64,000 nt of DNA from Clostridiales bacterium (GCA_017940895.1 JAGAXM010000006.1:1-64000), one strand, 5' to 3'; counted from the first letter of the stretch, positions 36,605 through 47,978 are shown. A program made the numbers and translations. Notes: generated from the letters alone by a model not told the origin.

Positions 36605-38368
36605 TTATTCAACAGACCAAGCATCTAAGAGTTCTGGAACCAGACTTTTAACATCATATTTCCTCACAATGCTATTTTGGTGTTTCCTGATAAGCATGTG
36701 TCTTTCCGCCTCATAACATAGAGCCGGCATAAGTATATCAAGCGTTCTGTTTACAGAATCTGCCAACTTTTTCTCCCATTGCTGATAGCTATCTTCGGCA
36801 CCATATGCCGGTACAACAACAGGAACCGTATAGAAGTAGTTAAAGTTATTGTATTTGCTGAATCGGTGAATGAATTGGATATTTTCAGAAAGTTTGTCAC
36901 TATCGCTTTCTGTCATAGGGAAGATCACCCCTGAAGATATCGCTCCTACAGAAACCATATCACGAATACATTTGTCATAATCCCCCAATAAGTTACTATC
37001 CAAATTCCCAGACAAAGAATTTTTCCACTGTGGGCGGTATTTGGCATCAAGCATAAAGAATACTATTCTTTCGTCTACATCCTCCAAATTATAGTTGAAT
37101 ACATAGTCCGGAAAAGTAATATGACCATCTTCGCCGTTGAGATTTGTCATTGTTTTTATATCTATTTGTGGACTCATCATAATCTGCGTTTCAAAATCTG
37201 AATCCCTATTATAGTTTCTCATCTTTTTCTTTATATGATACTCATTGTAATCTTCCCATAAATCAGGCACATAATATAACACTCCATCAATTTGTTCATC
37301 TTCGTTACCAAAAGGAGATACACCTTCATCTCTGAGTATGCTAAGACAATCCTTCTGCAAATCTTTATACTCACTAAAATACGGATGAGAAATCGGTTGA
37401 TTATTCTTAGATATTATGAACCTACGATCATACTTAGGATAACCAATATCATATCGAATTTGCTTAATAATTCTTTCATATTCCCCGTTTATGTTCATAT
37501 AAACCAAATCCGGATACTTTTCATTCAAATAATCAATTGCAGCGAGGAATAAATGATTAAAATAATTATCTATTGTGTTTTCTCTATAGGAATATGCTAT
37601 CTTCCCATTATTACTGCCCATGTTAAGCTTAATATGTCTTGATACATCTATTGTCCCCTTCAATCTATCATCATTTCTTTCAAATCTTTGGTACTTTTTA
37701 AAAAAGCCTTTAACTACCGCTTCTTTAAAATGATTCATAAGTACCCACAACATATAGAAATCAAATAATGAATCATAATTAAAACTCACTCCAAATTTGG
37801 AATTGAATTTTAAATTACCTTTCAATAGCATTGCTGCCAGGAAATTAGGAGCTGTCGATTCCGGCTTGTCAACATCAAATCTATCAAATCTGGAAAAGAC
37901 CTGAACTTTAATACTAACGCTTTTTTTAGATTTCGAAGATGAACTAAGCTGTTTCATCAATGGATATGCATCAATATCATCATTATCTGCATCATTAATA
38001 TACTCAATAACACAGGTATTTCTATCAGTCTTATTGTATATCTTCCTTATCGTACCAACTAGATTCCCAAACTGTCTTGGATCCTCGTTATCTTTGGGTT
38101 TCTGAGATTTATCGCTTAGTTTATAATCATCCTTTGTTCCTACTTCTTTACTAGAATGTTCTGAATGACTGATAACCAACTCATTTCGTTCTTCATTAAC
38201 ATCCTGCAAAAATGCCCACAGCAAACCTTTCAAAAACTCACTATTTCTTAGTGATTCTTGAACAACACTATTATTTGCAGCACGAATAGTGACATAAGCT
38301 TTATCTATACTTGAAAAGTCAAAACCGTAAAAAACGATTTGTCGAAGATCAGAATTGGTTTTTTCCAT
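36605..38368 (-). CDS. mcrC: McrC-family restriction endonuclease subunit
   Basis: 587-residue nuclease partner of the McrB GTPase encoded just upstream. The middle part has the McrC-type segment LKGTIDVSRHIKLNMGSNNG followed by IAYSYRENTIDNYFNHLF (about 250-280). The C-terminal PD-(D/E)xK nuclease core is FPDYVFNYN with FMLDAKYRPQW (about 430-460; catalytic D and DAK). This domain cuts DNA when McrB translocates from modified sites in type IV or LlaJI-like systems. The ATG at 38368 has only a weak ribosome-binding site and starts 15 bp after the mcrB stop, so coupling is likely. The region is clearly AT-rich compared with alaS. Confidence 0.86.
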   Translation of the reverse strand: MEKTNSDLRQIVFYGFDFSSIDKAYVTIRAANNSVVQESLRNSEFLKGLLWAFLQDVNEERNELVISHSEHSSKEVGTKDDYKLSDKSQKPKDNEDPRQFGNLVGTIRKIYNKTDRNTCVIEYINDADNDDIDAYPLMKQLSSSSKSKKSVSIKVQVFSRFDRFDVDKPESTAPNFLAAMLLKGNLKFNSKFGVSFNYDSLFDFYMLWVLMNHFKEAVVKGFFKKYQRFERNDDRLKGTIDVSRHIKLNMGSNNGKIAYSYRENTIDNYFNHLFLAAIDYLNEKYPDLVYMNINGEYERIIKQIRYDIGYPKYDRRFIISKNNQPISHPYFSEYKDLQKDCLSILRDEGVSPFGNEDEQIDGVLYYVPDLWEDYNEYHIKKKMRNYNRDSDFETQIMMSPQIDIKTMTNLNGEDGHITFPDYVFNYNLEDVDERIVFFMLDAKYRPQWKNSLSGNLDSNLLGDYDKCIRDMVSVGAISSGVIFPMTESDSDKLSENIQFIHRFSKYNNFNYFYTVPVVVPAYGAEDSYQQWEKKLADSVNRTLDILMPALCYEAERHMLIRKHQNSIVRKYDVKSLVPELLDAWSVE

Positions 38369-38382
38369 TATCAATTTCGCTT

Positions 38383-40467
38383 TCAGTTATATAAGCCTAA
38401 CAATTCCTGTACTTTGGGCATCAACTCATCATCTACCTTTTTCTTCTTTTCATTTGATCTTAGGCCATTCTTTGCTATCTCAACGATTTTCTCAACTTTC
38501 AGATTATCCTCTATCTGATTCTTTGGATTCTTAAAGAATCCCTTCCCTGTACTACTTACATTTTCATTCTGATTCAACAAAAGATCTAAGTCTTTAAATA
38601 TCGGGCTTACATAGGAAACCTCTTTCTCATAATGAATCAACCCCTCATAACACTTACTAAGGAATTCTTCAACATAATCTTGTCCCCTGACATATTCTCT
38701 TAATAGCGGAGCAATCTTATTCGACCATATATTATCTAGAGATTCACCATTTTTAAAATAACTTTCAAAATACGCAGGACCAACATAGTAATCCTTGGCA
38801 GGTCTGAACACCCTACTCCACTCACTATCTTCCTCGCCAAGCACTGCATTCATCTGATCAATTCTGCCAACGAGATTAAACATATCTCCTTCTTCAACTC
38901 TTGAACCGTATTTCTTGTTCATTGAATAAAATGTACTCATCAACAATTGATCATTTACATCCACGCTAACCCATCTGAAACGTCGTCTCAATGCAAAATC
39001 AAAAGTATCTACACCACGATCAATATCATTCATAGTGCCTATGATAATTACATTTTCAGGAATATAAAACCCGTCTGAAAAAACATCATTCGTAATCGGA
39101 ATAACCTTTTTTCTTTTATTGTATTCATAAGTTTTTAAATTTGAGTACTGAGTTTTAATTCGATTTTCAGGACCTCTATATCCGTCCTCCAAACAATACA
39201 TCAATTCGCCAAAAACTTTAGAAAGGTCCGCTCTATTAATCTCATCAATAATGAAATAGTAAAAATCTTTCTTTAGTCCCCTATAGTCCGAACCGGTTGT
39301 TCCTCCATCGTCTGAGTTGCTAGAATCAACATTTTCAGACTCTTTCTTATTCTCAATTTCAACCCATCTACAGAATTCCTTAAAGGCGCCATCTATTCTA
39401 ACAAATGTGGTTTGAGGTTTATTAGAAGAACCAATATTTATTGGTCGTAAACCTTCAACAAAATCAGTGTAATCAAAAGAGGGATGAAACTGAACCATTG
39501 CCCATTTTTTGTTAATATCACTTTTAGGGTCTTTCCATTCTTTATCAAATGCATCTTTTTCCCCATCATAATCACAATATAATTGCCACTTAACATACTC
39601 TTTGGCAGTATACGATTTTCCGGTTCCGGGGGCACCTGTTAGAACCAACTGTTTACAATCATCAAACAACAAATCTTGAATTCTATAGAATGTTGGTCCG
39701 GGATCATATGCCTCGACTTTAATCTTCTGGGACAATTTAAGCAATCTTACTACTTTAGAAAAAATACTATCTCTTACATCATCTGTAGAAGCACATACAA
39801 ATCTGTACATGGCCTTAATAACAACTAGAGCCATCGTAAGCTCGTTCACTAAGCACTGATAATCCTCTCTTGGAGAGTCACCAGTGTTATTAAATAGACT
39901 TATAACTATTTTGGGGAAAATTTCATCCTTATTTCCTGGAAATTTGGGGGTTTCATGAGATCTCCAAGCTATTTCAACACTTCCTTCACCACTAAAAACG
40001 CAACTATCAGCCAAGCGTCCTTTTAAGTCTTTCAGATTAGTCCTAACTTCTGTCTCACGATTATCCGAAATTTTATCTTCGACAACGTCAAGTACCGCTC
40101 CAAATTCGAACCCTTCCTTTTTCCTCTCATCACAATTCGCTGATACAGCAACTGTAAAATAATTTTCGCTCCACAAGCCATCTGCCCATACATACGGGTG
40201 ATATTTGGGTTCAGGTGGCTGAGTACTAACTCCTAATTTGCTAGAAAACTCATTCTTATCCTTCAATTCTCTAATCTGTAAAACTGAGTCTTCTATCAGC
40301 GATCTCAAAAACACTTTACCCTTCGAAGTATATGTCTTTACTAAATCGCAATCGCTATCATATGGAGCTTGATTTATTACGTCTTTACTTTTTAGCAAAG
40401 CACTAATCGATTGGATATCTTCTTGCATCCGGGTTACGTCATATGCCTTTTTTACATCGATACTCAT
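38383..40467 (-). CDS. mcrB: McrB-family AAA+ GTPase of a type IV-like restriction system
   Basis: 694-residue motor subunit. The N-terminal 250 residues are a target-recognition region of unknown specificity. The AAA+ core contains Walker A LVLTGAPGTGKSYTAKEY (about 275), Walker B YYFIIDEINRADLSKVFGEL (about 415) and the McrB GTP-specificity region IIGTMNDIDRGVDTFDFALR (about 495) with the arginine finger RRRF. McrB binds modified DNA and hydrolyses GTP to drive McrC cleavage. It sits 15 bp before mcrC. The 98 bp upstream, with TATAAT on the minus strand, likely hold its own promoter, separate from addAB. AT-rich, suggesting transfer. Confidence 0.91.
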   Translation of the reverse strand: MSIDVKKAYDVTRMQEDIQSISALLKSKDVINQAPYDSDCDLVKTYTSKGKVFLRSLIEDSVLQIRELKDKNEFSSKLGVSTQPPEPKYHPYVWADGLWSENYFTVAVSANCDERKKEGFEFGAVLDVVEDKISDNRETEVRTNLKDLKGRLADSCVFSGEGSVEIAWRSHETPKFPGNKDEIFPKIVISLFNNTGDSPREDYQCLVNELTMALVVIKAMYRFVCASTDDVRDSIFSKVVRLLKLSQKIKVEAYDPGPTFYRIQDLLFDDCKQLVLTGAPGTGKSYTAKEYVKWQLYCDYDGEKDAFDKEWKDPKSDINKKWAMVQFHPSFDYTDFVEGLRPINIGSSNKPQTTFVRIDGAFKEFCRWVEIENKKESENVDSSNSDDGGTTGSDYRGLKKDFYYFIIDEINRADLSKVFGELMYCLEDGYRGPENRIKTQYSNLKTYEYNKRKKVIPITNDVFSDGFYIPENVIIIGTMNDIDRGVDTFDFALRRRFRWVSVDVNDQLLMSTFYSMNKKYGSRVEEGDMFNLVGRIDQMNAVLGEEDSEWSRVFRPAKDYYVGPAYFESYFKNGESLDNIWSNKIAPLLREYVRGQDYVEEFLSKCYEGLIHYEKEVSYVSPIFKDLDLLLNQNENVSSTGKGFFKNPKNQIEDNLKVEKIVEIAKNGLRSNEKKKKVDDELMPKVQELLGLYN

Positions 40468-40565
40468 CTACTTAAACCTCTCAATCACTTTATCAAAATA
40501 TTATAATTCATCAGTTATATAAAAGAATCATTATCATAATATAAACCTATAAATACTCACTCCGA

Positions 40566-43500
40566 TCACGTTACTTCCGTACACCTCACACGCACCTTTT
40601 TCTCTTTGAAGAAATCGCCATTCTCGTCCTTCTGAGAGAATGAGATAAGTTTAGATTGAATCTTGTTGATATCATCAACCTTGAAGACTTCAACAATCAT
40701 CCTCTTGTACTCATCCAACTGAGGTGTATATGACTCAAGTAGATGACGAACGAAGTTTGCTTCCGTGCACTTATCATCACCATCGGACTTGTAGTCTACG
40801 AGCAGGAACGAACCGTCTTTCTTCTTTACCACAAGATCAGCCTCGCCGTTAAGCCAAGTCTTAGCACCTTCATCGTTATCATAGCAGAACGAGAACGGCA
40901 GCTCTGTGTAAATCTCTTCCGCATCCTTAAGAACACTGTCTTCCGTCTTAAGAGACTGCAGGAACGCCTTACCTATCACAGTAAGGAATTCCCTCACGAC
41001 TTCCGGTAAATACTTCTTGCTTTCTTCTTCATCCCCTTTTGTGGGATCAACAACATCATCATCCGCAACAGGCAACTCCATTGCCTGACATACGCAGAAA
41101 GACAGCAGCTTTTCTTCATCAACGCTCTTACCGATCTTCTCATTGATCCAACTACGGCTTACAAGAAGTTCAAGCATCTTATGCATCTGCGTTCCGAAGT
41201 CTTTGCCAACCGGTCTTACAAGCAAAGCATTATCCGCTTTTGCGATACTATCGTTATCCGCCTCTGCGACCTTGTACTTCTCGAAAGAACTTGGGCTCAT
41301 ATTTTTCTCTGTAGACTGATTGTGTTCCGTCTCATTTATAGGGGTATGCAGTTCATCATAAAGATAAGTCTCTGATTCTCCCACTACATATGGCACAGGA
41401 GGCAAAGCCATCAATGCATTAATAGCCTCAGAATCAACATACGGATTCGGATTATCGTCATCGAAGTATTTAAAGTCTTTTTCCGCGAACATTCCCGGTG
41501 TAGTGATCTTATCCATAAATATCAGCACTTGTTCAGCTCGTGTAGCCAAAACATATTCCAAGCGGTGATACTCACTTTTACTTTCTCTAATGTAATCTTC
41601 TTCTATACGTGTATTCTTAACAGCATTCCAACCGATGCACCCCGGATAATAAACACCGTCTATTATGCCTCCCTCAAATGAGTAATTGGTTTTTTTCCTT
41701 CTATCAGTAAAAATAACTATATTTCCTTCCAATCCCTTCGCCTTATGAATATTCATTAAACGCACGGCATTAGGCTCATCATCCAGCGACAACTCATGTT
41801 CAACACTTGTCTCCAGATACTTATCGAATGCATCAGCCAAATCAGACCTGGTTCCGCTACAGGATAAAGTAACAGCTTCAACCATCTGATGCAGTTTTGA
41901 AAGCATTGATTTACGTTCATATATCTCAATACCTGATTCCGATTTGGTCGTCAGAAGAGACAGCAGATTCATCAATTCATAAGCAACACAATAACTGCTC
42001 ATGCCATAAGTATAGTTAACCAATGAATTCAAAATGACATCGCTCTCTTTCTCTTTCTCAGACTCTTTTATACAAAAGCTGCAAGCCATCAAGGCCTCTT
42101 TTGCCCCCAAGCGATAAAGGGGATTGCTCATGTTGCTAAGGAAACGATATATTCTGACATATGCATTAAGTTCGTGAACACACGATGGTGATGTCTCACC
42201 ATCCAACTGTACAGGTATATGCTCCTTAAAAAGAGCATCAAGGTATTTCTGCATCTCCTTTTTGTTAGGAGTCAAAACAAGAAAGTCCCTATAATCTATT
42301 ATCTTCGTACCACAAACTTGCTTAGCATCATTATATTCAGTTATCTTATATTGATTATCAATAAGAGCACGAATCAACTTTGCCAAATGAGTGGCACATT
42401 GTTCGACCTCATAATCCTTGTCTACCAAACATGCCCTATATACACCAGCAAGACACTTATCTTCGGACTTCAACTCTTTATGCCAAATCATACTTTCATA
42501 AGACGTGTCTATCAGAGGTGCAGGCGCCTCCTCCGAAGGAACTTTGGATTCTTCGTCAAGTCGAGAATAGACTCCGTTTACCCATCCGAGTACTTTTTCA
42601 TTTGAACGGAAGTTAATCCTTAAGTTGTAAATGGCAATATTGGTCTCACCATTATCCTTAAGGGCTTCCATTTGCTTGCGTCTTTCGTAGTAAACTTCAG
42701 GCTGAGCTCCTCGGAAACGATATATGGATTGTTTGGGATCTCCAACAAGGAAAAGAGCACCATCTCTTAATCTGTTAGGACTATCGGGATCTAATGCCAT
42801 ACTCCATATAAAGCTATCCTGGATACGATCCGTATCCTGAAATTCATCAACATAAAAACACTTATAGCGTTCAGAAACAGTTCTTTTCAATTCCGGCTTA
42901 CTGTTAAACATTTCATACGTATAATTCAACAGATCGTCATTACCGATCTTATCTGCCGGCTTATTATTGCGATAGTATTCAGCCGCTTTCTTAGCATATT
43001 CAACACACTTCTGATAGTATCTTTCTTTCGAATTGCCCAGAAGCAAATTAACATCATCCTCGATTTGCGAATATACATCAGCCATTTTTAAATTAAGTTG
43101 ATCTATCAGATTCTGATCATAAGCATAGTCTTTTATTTCGGGTTGATAATCATAATATTTGGAGGTTCTACTTAACCCCTTACATAAATCTTTAAAAACG
43201 GAGATATCAGTCCCGAAACCAATATCAGACACATTCTTCAGGAAAGAACGGACTTTATCATTTGTAATATAGTTGTGTATACCGCTTAATTCCAAAACCT
43301 CTTCAATGGTATCCACCTTAACTTCTCCTTCAAGAATTGTGTTAATACCATCAACGAATGTCTTTTTTACTGTATCTAGCATCTCTTCATCAGAACTATA
43401 TGAAGCTTTGAATGCTGTCTTTATTGATTCATTAACAGCAATGATTTTTTTTTATAACGTCATAATTTTTTGTAGGATTGACGAAATACTTATCCGAACA

Positions 43501-44353
43501 CTCACATCTGGCTTTAAGTGTTATTAAAACACTTTCCTGACTTACCGCATCATCGAACAAAACACTCTTCAACTGAGGCTTGTTTTCATTGCCTACTCTT
43601 TTATCGTTAATCTTGGCTTCACCGTTAAACACATTACCCAGACAAACAGCATCGCCGCTATTAATCAATTCCTGCAAAGATGAACAATGCGGATCTATTT
43701 TACTCACACATTTATCCGCTGACGATATAAATTCTCTTATAATCTCCTCGGTTCTATTACGTACCGTCTCATCATCCAGCAATTTCTTGGGACAGCTTAT
43801 TGAGTCAAAATACTCCTGTTGCAAATTACAAATCTTGCTATATATGGTATAAACATCCCCATTAACAAAGTATCTGCTATTCTTCTCCTGCAACTCGGTC
43901 AATGCTGACCAATCACTCTCTTCCAATCCGGACATATACTCTCTGAAATATTGGGCTTTAAGAGCGTTCAACTCTGATTCCTCAAGTAATGAAACGCCAA
44001 TCGGCAGACCGGCATCGAAACTTCGTTCCTGAAGCAACTTATAACAGAAACTATGAATTGTAGAGATATTCATATCCTCAATGGTATTAAGTGCTTTCTT
44101 AAGATTAGGATCATCCTCTCCACTTAATCGCTTTATAATCCTGTCAAACAATTCGTTTGCTGCTTTATTAGTAAACGTAATAACCACTATATCCGCTTCT
44201 TAATTGCTGCACAACACGTTCAACGATTAAGTGTGTCTTGCCGGCACCTGCACCGGCCTCGACAAACATATTCTTATCCAGATTATCAACGCTGATAATC
44301 TGTTCTCTTAAATTCATCTCTTTCTCTTTTATCTTAGAATTATCAACACACAT
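40566..44353 (-). pseudogene. addA: AddA-like helicase-nuclease, split by two frameshifts
   Basis: UvrD/RecB-type helicase-nuclease, about 1,260 residues if restored, partner of AddB in double-strand break repair. Three reading-frame pieces are seen. Piece 1 (to 44168) has Walker A EAGAGAGKTHLIV. Piece 2 resumes in another frame at ADIVVITFTNKAANELFDRI (motif Ia), implying one extra base near AAGAAG at about 44195. Piece 2 runs to a run of nine A (minus strand, 43445-43453); eight A would restore the frame. Piece 3 has the DEFQDT box, GDPKQSIYRFRGAQ, MNIHKAKGLEG, YVLATRAEQ and a C-terminal RecB-type nuclease (GEADLVV, LLVDYKSD, LDEYKRMI). All motifs are intact apart from the shifts. Start chosen at the ATG at 44353, 15 bp after addB. 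Confidence 0.88.
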
Positions 44354-44367
44354 ATCTACTAATCCTT

Positions 44368-47300
44368 TCAATGCAAATGGACTCTGCAAGCAGGCTTGTA
44401 CAAACAATACTTACACAACTCTTCCTGTGGATCATTGTTCTTCTTTGATCCTTCCTCACCGGCCAATTCATGCCTAATTTGATTCAACCTAATCTTCAAA
44501 TAAGCCTTCACATGATCTTCAATCTCATCGAACTTGCCATTCTGATTTAATCCAAAAGTCCTTACCAATATATTCCGTATATTGATACCGGTATCTTCCG
44601 CTTTTTTATCAAATAAAAGCGGCAATGGCTGCAATGTAACCGTATCAGGGATCTTCTTGCGATCTTTCATCTCGTATCTATCCGATTCTTCTATATTCTC
44701 AAGAACCTCCGTAGCATCGATTGGTTCTTGTTTCGCACCATCCAAGTCGAACGGGAACTCATATACTATTCGATCGAACTTAATCTCTTTGATGTCATCT
44801 TTCGATACACTAAATCGATCTATGATCGCTTCCCAATTATCATCCAAATATTTATATGCACCATAGGTATAGATATAGTGCTGAATCTGCAGATTATTCT
44901 CTATTTCTTTGTTCTTCTTCTCACGACTTCCGGTCTTATAGTCGATTATTCTGAGATGAAGAACTCCGTCATTCAGATAACCATCCAAGCGATCTATTGA
45001 TCCGTTAAACAACAAATTAAAGGAATATGTCTCTATCTTAGGTTCTCCGTCCTCTTTAGGATATTCAATTGTGCCTTTGTCGGTATACTTGACGTCATCA
45101 AAATCTGCTTCATTTGCGATATTAATCCATCTTTTCCCTTCCGAAGCCTCATTCACCCATTTATCATGAAGGTCTAGGAAATATGCCATTGCATTCTGCC
45201 TAATCTCGCTAAGCTCAGTATTATGAAGTGCTTCAGAAGGATAAGGAATATTGGCAACAACATCCTGTTCAGCCTCTTTAAAGCACTCGTCGAAAACAGT
45301 TTCATCAAATGACCTAATCTCATCTGATGACTTCTGAGGAAACATGGCAGCGACATATTTCTCACACGTGTAGTGGAACAGATTGCCCTTCTCATTCGGA
45401 GTAAGCCACTGATATCCGGTTCGCTCTATCACCTGAGGAATCTTTACTCCTTGTACACGATCGTAATAGTACTTATATGGACACCCCAACAATTCCTGAA
45501 GCGCACTCGGACTGATTTCAACCGGTTTGGAATGATCATCCGACTTGGTCTTAGTCTCTTCTTCTTTTTTCTTTGGCGATTTCTCCTCTGCCTTTGCAGC
45601 AAAATCTTTTAAAAATTTATCGAATCCGTCTTTATCCCATTTGATACCTTGCGAAGGGACATTATATCCAACAGATTCTTCATAATTATCACCCTTGAGT
45701 TTAATGTAGAAAACCGACGAGCTCCGATCTCTGAGTTCGACCGTATCAAAGTAAACATAACTAAAGCTTATATCAGCACCCTTGGAGATTGTCTTCAGCG
45801 TATTCTCCATATACTCTTTTCGATCTTTGTTGCTGTTCTTCGCAAGTTTTACATAACCCTTATCCTTGTCTAGACAGGACTCGATTTCCTTGTCGGACAA
45901 CACAGGCGACTCAGCAGAAGATGCGGAGACATATTTCGCAGATAGACCTAAGACGAAGACTTTGCTTCTTTCAACAACCTCAAAGTCCGAGAACAGCACT
46001 GCATTAACGCTCGCTGTGTCTTCTGACTCACTGTATTTCATCGACTGAAGGCAGTCGCGTATCAGATTACATCTTTCTTTAAGATCCATCGGATCAGGGA
46101 ATGAATTAAAGAAATCAATCTGATCACGAAGGCTGTTACTGACAAGTTTCTTCTCCGGATTCTTATATGCAGTTTCTAATGTGAACTCAACTAGTTTGCT
46201 GTACATATCGCCTACCTTCTCCTCATTGGAGATGTTGACGATATCGATCATGAACTCCGCGTATGCGAGCCTCATTTTTATCTTCTTTTTACTTTCATCA
46301 TCGGTCGCCGAAGCCAATTCTTCTTTCTGTCGATCAAGATACTGCGCATATCGCTCCTTGCCCCATCCGATAGAAGTCGCATATCTGTAACAGCGGGAGA
46401 AACTGATTCTCTTATCCTCATCGTCGGCTTTTGTTTTTGATATCGGATTATATGCAATCTTCATGAACATTCCGTAATCGAAGTCATGCTCATAGAAGTC
46501 CAGAACCGACAGCATGAATTGGATTATGTTAGTAGTCGTGCACTTGATACCGGATGAGAATGTAACCGGTATGCCACGGCGCTCGAAGATCATTCTGAGC
46601 ATATTTACATAATCTTCGTGCATATAGTAGACAGCAATACTACCGTAAGGTGTAGTACCATTCTCTATCTCATCTGCCACATGAGAAACTTCATTGAACA
46701 AGCCGTATGCTTTGACGAACTTGGACTCATAGGATTCTTCCTTAAGGAACTCTAACCCCTCATAAGAAGAGCCCAACTTCTTTGCAAGTGCATTGATGAA
46801 CACTTTCTCCTCATATCTGAATACATCTGTCTCAAGCGAGGCGAGAACACATCCGCTTAACCAGGGCAGAAGGTATTCTATGTCCGTTGTATTCTCTATA
46901 ACTTCTACCGCGAATCTCAGGCACATTGCCTCATTACACTTCTCGCTCTCGAGGAGGCTATTCTCGAACTGATCGGCAAGTGCCATCAACACCTTGGCTT
47001 TATCATTGGCAAGAGGCTCCTTACGGCAGCCCATGCACAGTTCATTCATCACCCTGTAAACTTCAGCTGAAGTCTGAAGTCCGCTGCTGGTCTTAGGAAT
47101 GAAGTCTATCTTTCCGTCCCTTATCATCGGATCGATCATCTGGTGGAACATCACCGAAGCGGACTTGCTGCTTATGAATGTGAGTACCCCCTTCCCCTGC
47201 ATAGCTCTGTCGGCATTGACCAACTCAAGCGCAACGTCAACCGCACGCTTAATGAATAAGGATGACGTTACATTATCATAGGATTCTTTATTGTAGATTC

Positions 47301-47382
47301 TCTTTAATCGGTTGGCTGTTTTTACTCTGTTGGTAATAAGAAGCTTTCTGCCTTGCAGGGAAAAGAACTCATCTGTCTTCAT
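44368..47382 (-). CDS. addB: AddB/RexB-like nuclease subunit with iron-sulfur cluster motif
   Basis: 1,004-residue partner of AddA. The N-terminal two thirds resemble an inactive UvrD-like helicase without a Walker A motif, as in RexB-type proteins. The C-terminal PD-(D/E)xK nuclease has ISPSALQELLGCPYKYYY, GSIDRLD and IIDYKTGSREK followed by LQIQHYIYTYG. One Cys in LLGCPYKYYY plus ELCKYCLYKPACRVH form the four-cysteine iron-sulfur pattern of AddB. The AddAB complex resects DNA ends. Start chosen at the second ATG (47382), with GAGG 8 nt upstream. Intact, unlike addA. Confidence 0.88.
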   Translation of the reverse strand: MKTDEFFSLQGRKLLITNRVKTANRLKRIYNKESYDNVTSSLFIKRAVDVALELVNADRAMQGKGVLTFISSKSASVMFHQMIDPMIRDGKIDFIPKTSSGLQTSAEVYRVMNELCMGCRKEPLANDKAKVLMALADQFENSLLESEKCNEAMCLRFAVEVIENTTDIEYLLPWLSGCVLASLETDVFRYEEKVFINALAKKLGSSYEGLEFLKEESYESKFVKAYGLFNEVSHVADEIENGTTPYGSIAVYYMHEDYVNMLRMIFERRGIPVTFSSGIKCTTTNIIQFMLSVLDFYEHDFDYGMFMKIAYNPISKTKADDEDKRISFSRCYRYATSIGWGKERYAQYLDRQKEELASATDDESKKKIKMRLAYAEFMIDIVNISNEEKVGDMYSKLVEFTLETAYKNPEKKLVSNSLRDQIDFFNSFPDPMDLKERCNLIRDCLQSMKYSESEDTASVNAVLFSDFEVVERSKVFVLGLSAKYVSASSAESPVLSDKEIESCLDKDKGYVKLAKNSNKDRKEYMENTLKTISKGADISFSYVYFDTVELRDRSSSVFYIKLKGDNYEESVGYNVPSQGIKWDKDGFDKFLKDFAAKAEEKSPKKKEEETKTKSDDHSKPVEISPSALQELLGCPYKYYYDRVQGVKIPQVIERTGYQWLTPNEKGNLFHYTCEKYVAAMFPQKSSDEIRSFDETVFDECFKEAEQDVVANIPYPSEALHNTELSEIRQNAMAYFLDLHDKWVNEASEGKRWINIANEADFDDVKYTDKGTIEYPKEDGEPKIETYSFNLLFNGSIDRLDGYLNDGVLHLRIIDYKTGSREKKNKEIENNLQIQHYIYTYGAYKYLDDNWEAIIDRFSVSKDDIKEIKFDRIVYEFPFDLDGAKQEPIDATEVLENIEESDRYEMKDRKKIPDTVTLQPLPLLFDKKAEDTGINIRNILVRTFGLNQNGKFDEIEDHVKAYLKIRLNQIRHELAGEEGSKKNNDPQEELCKYCLYKPACRVHLH

Positions 47383-47457
47383 AAGCATACCTCGTGACGA
47401 TTTCTATCCTTTAATTCTAATATTTATAAAAAGAACAAAAGTAAATTTTTCTTGAAC

Positions 47458-47489
47458 AAAAGCGTCGCGACCGAGGTCAACGACGCTTT
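47458..47489 (-). terminator. Rho-independent terminator
   Basis: Minus strand: AAAGCGTCG (47489-47481) pairs with CGACGCTTT (47467-47459), followed by T and GTTC. It ends the gene at 47523-47978. Confidence 0.72.
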
Positions 47490-47522
47490 GGGTTATCCGT
47501 TATGTTGCTTAGCGGACTGGTT

Positions 47523-47978
47523 TTACTCCATACCCTCAACAAGTTTGTTAAACAGAGCTTCCTCTTCTTCAGGAGTAGAATCCTTGTCGAGAATACCTAC
47601 AAGCTCAAACCCTTCTGCCTCAAGAGCATCAAGTTGAGCCTGTTCCTCAGCCGCCAAGACATCTTCACGGTCGTATACGACCACCCCGCTGTCGAGGTCT
47701 GAACCCGCGAGATGGAACTCAGCGGTGAAAACCTTCGCACATGACTTGTCGATATTGAAGATGCGGGAACCGTACTTGTCACACTTCTCTTCTGTTATGT
47801 CCTTAAGCCAGACTGCAATGTCGATGCAGCCATCACCAAGACCAAGCACTGCAATACGGGTGATATCCGGCTCATTCGCCGCATATTCACACACCTTGTT
47901 CAGAGTCTCAATATAAGGCTTCAACAGATAGTCTTTTACTTCTTCTTCGTTAAAATATTTCTTCTTCGTATCGTTCAT
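47523..47978 (-). CDS. Hypothetical protein (151 aa)
   Basis: Acidic soluble protein, not recognised. Helical start (NEEEVKDYLLKPYIETLNKVCEYAA), a central predicted alpha/beta part with ITRIAVLGLGDGCIDIAVWL and VFTAEFHLAGSDLDSGVVVYD, and an acidic helical end (AAEEQAQLDALEAEGFELVG). DLDSGVVVYD recalls the Asp pairs of nucleotidyltransferase-like folds, but no complete motif is present, so this is only a hint. AGGAGG precedes the ATG. It lies downstream of the PARG-like and AAA genes on the same strand, with about 170 bp in between, and ends at a terminator. Confidence 0.72.
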   Translation of the reverse strand: MNDTKKKYFNEEEVKDYLLKPYIETLNKVCEYAANEPDITRIAVLGLGDGCIDIAVWLKDITEEKCDKYGSRIFNIDKSCAKVFTAEFHLAGSDLDSGVVVYDREDVLAAEEQAQLDALEAEGFELVGILDKDSTPEEEEALFNKLVEGME

